From positions 1-6,294 of the forward strand of contig URFM01000093.1 of the NCBI GenBank assembly GCA_900547035.1: DNA of 6,294 nt, written 5' to 3'. The position numbers were made by a program, and so were the translations under genes. Below the pieces are notes generated by a model, which was not told where the DNA came from, ran no database searches, and saw only the letters and a list, made by a program, of their open reading frames with translations. Position 1 is the first letter of the stretch. Each line of letters starts with the position of its first letter. This DNA is from an uncultured Clostridium sp. (GTDB lineage Bacteria; Bacillota; Clostridia; Lachnospirales; Lachnospiraceae). This document shows positions 5,174-6,294 of this stretch, in pieces.

Positions 5174-5263
5174 ATCCGCGGCGTCTGCGGGGGATGAACA
5201 GCGGAACTTGAAATAAAAAGCGGGAAAAACCTTGGAAAACCTAGAAAAAAGCAAAAAAATCAG

Positions 5264-5292
5264 TTGACATGCCTTGACCTCCGTAATATAAT
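5264..5292 (+). promoter_or_regulatory. Sigma-A promoter of rplM-rpsI
   Basis: TTGACA (5264-5269), a 17-base spacer and TATAAT (5287-5292): a perfect housekeeping consensus with optimal spacing, as expected for ribosomal protein genes. Transcription should start near 5299-5301, giving a leader of about 140 bases before the rplM start. It contrasts sharply with the three ECF-like elements in the accessory array. Confidence 0.93.
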
Positions 5293-5300
5293 ATAAAACT

Positions 5301-5428
5301 GTGACATTAGCAGAAAATGCTTATCCAATGCCCCGGAATAAGCATTTGGCCGCTCAACTCTTCCCATGTTGAGCAATGATAGAGGGCGTTTCTGGACGTC
5401 CGCAGATAGAACAAGGTTTGAATTTTAC
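5301..5428 (+). ncRNA. Structured 5' leader of rplM (candidate L13 leader)
   Basis: The untranslated leader holds three successive stems. A 10-pair stem joins 5315-5324 (AAATGCTTAT) and 5338-5347. A 7-pair stem joins GCTCAAC (5352-5358) and GTTGAGC (5368-5374). A 6-pair stem joins GGGCGT (5384-5389) and ACGTCC (5396-5401) with one G-U pair. No T-run follows any of them, so control, if present, would more likely be of translation or another kind than intrinsic termination. Structured L13 leaders are known in Firmicutes and L13 represses its own operon in E. coli. That this leader binds L13 is inference. Confidence 0.6.
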
Positions 5429-5441
5429 AGGAGGTTTATCC

Positions 5442-5870
5442 ATGAAAAGTTTTATGGCTAGTCCAGCGACAATTGAAAGAAAATGGTATGTAGTTGATGC
5501 AACCGGATGCACCTTAGGACGTCTGGCTTCAGAGGTTGCGAAGGTTTTAAGAGGAAAGAATAAACCCATCTTCACCCCCCACATGGACTGCGGCGATTAC
5601 GTAATCGTAGTAAACGCTGATAAAGTGAAAGTGACCGGAAAGAAATTGGATCAGAAGATTTATTACAATCACTCCGATTACGTAGGCGGTATGAGAGAGA
5701 CCACTCTGCGTGAGATGATGGCTAAGAAGCCGGAGAAGGTTGTGGAGTTAGCTGTTAAAGGTATGCTTCCAAAGGGACCTCTGGGAAGAAGCATGATCAA
5801 CAAGCTTCATGTATATGCAGGCCCGGATCACGAGCAGGCAGCGCAGAAACCGGAAGTTTTAACATTTTAA
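5442..5870 (+). CDS. rplM: Large ribosomal subunit protein L13 (uL13)
   Basis: This is L13, a 23S rRNA-binding protein of the 50S subunit that acts early in assembly. The 142-residue length is normal. The N-terminal [11 protein letters not shown]...LGRLAS (residues 12-30), the central [21 protein letters not shown] (58-78) and the L13 signature [20 protein letters not shown] (106-125) are all present. The ATG at 5442 follows AGGAGG (5429-5434) by 7 bases; an alternative ATG at 5454 would remove MKSF but has no such site. It is transcribed from the sigma-A promoter at 5264 and followed 24 bases later by rpsI, the usual conserved pairing. The gene is intact and looks like native core genome. 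Confidence 0.98.
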   Translation: MKSFMASPATIERKWYVVDATGCTLGRLASEVAKVLRGKNKPIFTPHMDCGDYVIVVNADKVKVTGKKLDQKIYYNHSDYVGGMRETTLREMMAKKPEKVVELAVKGMLPKGPLGRSMINKLHVYAGPDHEQAAQKPEVLTF

Positions 5871-5894
5871 TGAGGAATGGAGGAAGAAAGTATC

Positions 5895-6287
5895 ATGGCT
5901 AGCGCAAAATTTTACGGAACAGGCAGACGGAAAAAATCCATTGCCAGAGTATATTTAGTACCCGGAACCGGTAAGATTACCATCAATAAGAGAGACATCG
6001 ACGAGTATCTTGGACTGGAGACCTTAAAGCTGATCGTTCGTCAGCCTCTGGTAGCTACCGAGACCGTTGACAAATTTGATGTTTTAGTAAATGTTCACGG
6101 CGGCGGTTTCTCCGGACAGGCAGGCGCCATCCGTCATGGAATCTCCAGAGCTCTGCTGCATGCAGATGCGGACTACAGACCCGTGCTGAAGAAGGCCGGA
6201 TTCCTGACCAGAGATCCGAGAATGAAGGAGAGAAAGAAGTACGGCCTCAAGGCTGCCCGTCGCGCTCCGCAGTTCAGCAAGCGCTAA
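5895..6287 (+). CDS. rpsI: Small ribosomal subunit protein S9 (uS9)
   Basis: This is S9, a 30S subunit protein whose C-terminal tail reaches the P-site tRNA. The 130-residue length is normal. It shows the N-terminal [20 protein letters not shown] (residues 7-26), the S9 signature [19 protein letters not shown] (69-87) and the basic tail ending in the invariant SKR. The start at 5895 is chosen because GGAGGA (5879-5884) lies 10 bases upstream and [10 protein letters not shown] matches the usual N-terminus; the in-frame ATG at 5877 overlaps that site. It is co-transcribed with rplM. Only 7 bases follow the stop, so the operon terminator is not in view. Confidence 0.98.
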   Translation: MASAKFYGTGRRKKSIARVYLVPGTGKITINKRDIDEYLGLETLKLIVRQPLVATETVDKFDVLVNVHGGGFSGQAGAIRHGISRALLHADADYRPVLKKAGFLTRDPRMKERKKYGLKAARRAPQFSKR

Positions 6288-6294
6288 ACTTTAT

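Noticed and set aside
5162..5190. Possible terminator after the truncated paralogue
   Set aside because: G/C-rich inverted segments (CCGC with GCGG, CGCCG with CGGCG) can form small stems, but they overlap, partly lie in the coding frame, and no T-run follows.

Overview
The window looks like Clostridia, most likely Lachnospiraceae. The evidence is strong AGGAGG-type ribosome binding sites, an A/T-rich intergenic style, Trp/Tyr-rich cell-wall-binding repeats of the kind abundant in gut clostridia, and a typical Gram-positive rplM-rpsI pair. Species cannot be named from this sequence. All supported genes are on the + strand.

Layout. Positions 1-91 are the tail of an upstream unit, ending in an intrinsic terminator. 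From about 120 to 5173 there is an accessory array of exported and membrane proteins: a small polytopic membrane protein (199-639); a lipoprotein with an acidic tandem repeat (717-1556); a second, 97% identical copy of the membrane protein (1652-2092); a 15-codon remnant of a second lipoprotein gene (2148-2195); a secreted protein with a cell-wall-binding repeat and a transglutaminase-like domain (2274-3179); a secreted cell-wall-binding-repeat protein with an unrecognised C-terminal domain (3233-3868); a secreted protein of unknown function with a Met-rich signal peptide (3968-4684); and a 5'-truncated paralogue of the 3233 gene (4694-5173). From 5264 there is a textbook sigma-A promoter, a structured leader, rplM (L13) and rpsI (S9), which are core ribosomal genes.

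The main finding is a promoter-like element present three times, at 128-160, 1581-1613 and 3897-3929. Each copy reads AAAACC, exactly 16 variable bases, then CGTCTTATAATCAGAA. This resembles ECF sigma-factor promoters (an AAC-containing -35 and a CGTC -10). Two copies precede the duplicated membrane-protein genes and the third precedes an unrelated secreted protein. In the duplicated pair the 16-base spacer has diverged at 5 of 16 positions while both flanking boxes are unchanged, so the boxes look selected. I infer a small envelope regulon controlled by one alternative sigma factor. No sigma or anti-sigma gene lies in the window.

The array grew by duplication and decay. One unit (promoter, membrane protein, start of lipoprotein) is repeated at an offset of 1453 bases. 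In the second copy the lipoprotein is cut after about 10 codons and the transglutaminase-like gene follows. At the other end, a copy of the cell-wall-binding gene has lost its start and signal peptide. Membrane protein, lipoprotein and wall-bound proteins may act together at the cell surface, but their molecular function is not evident from sequence.
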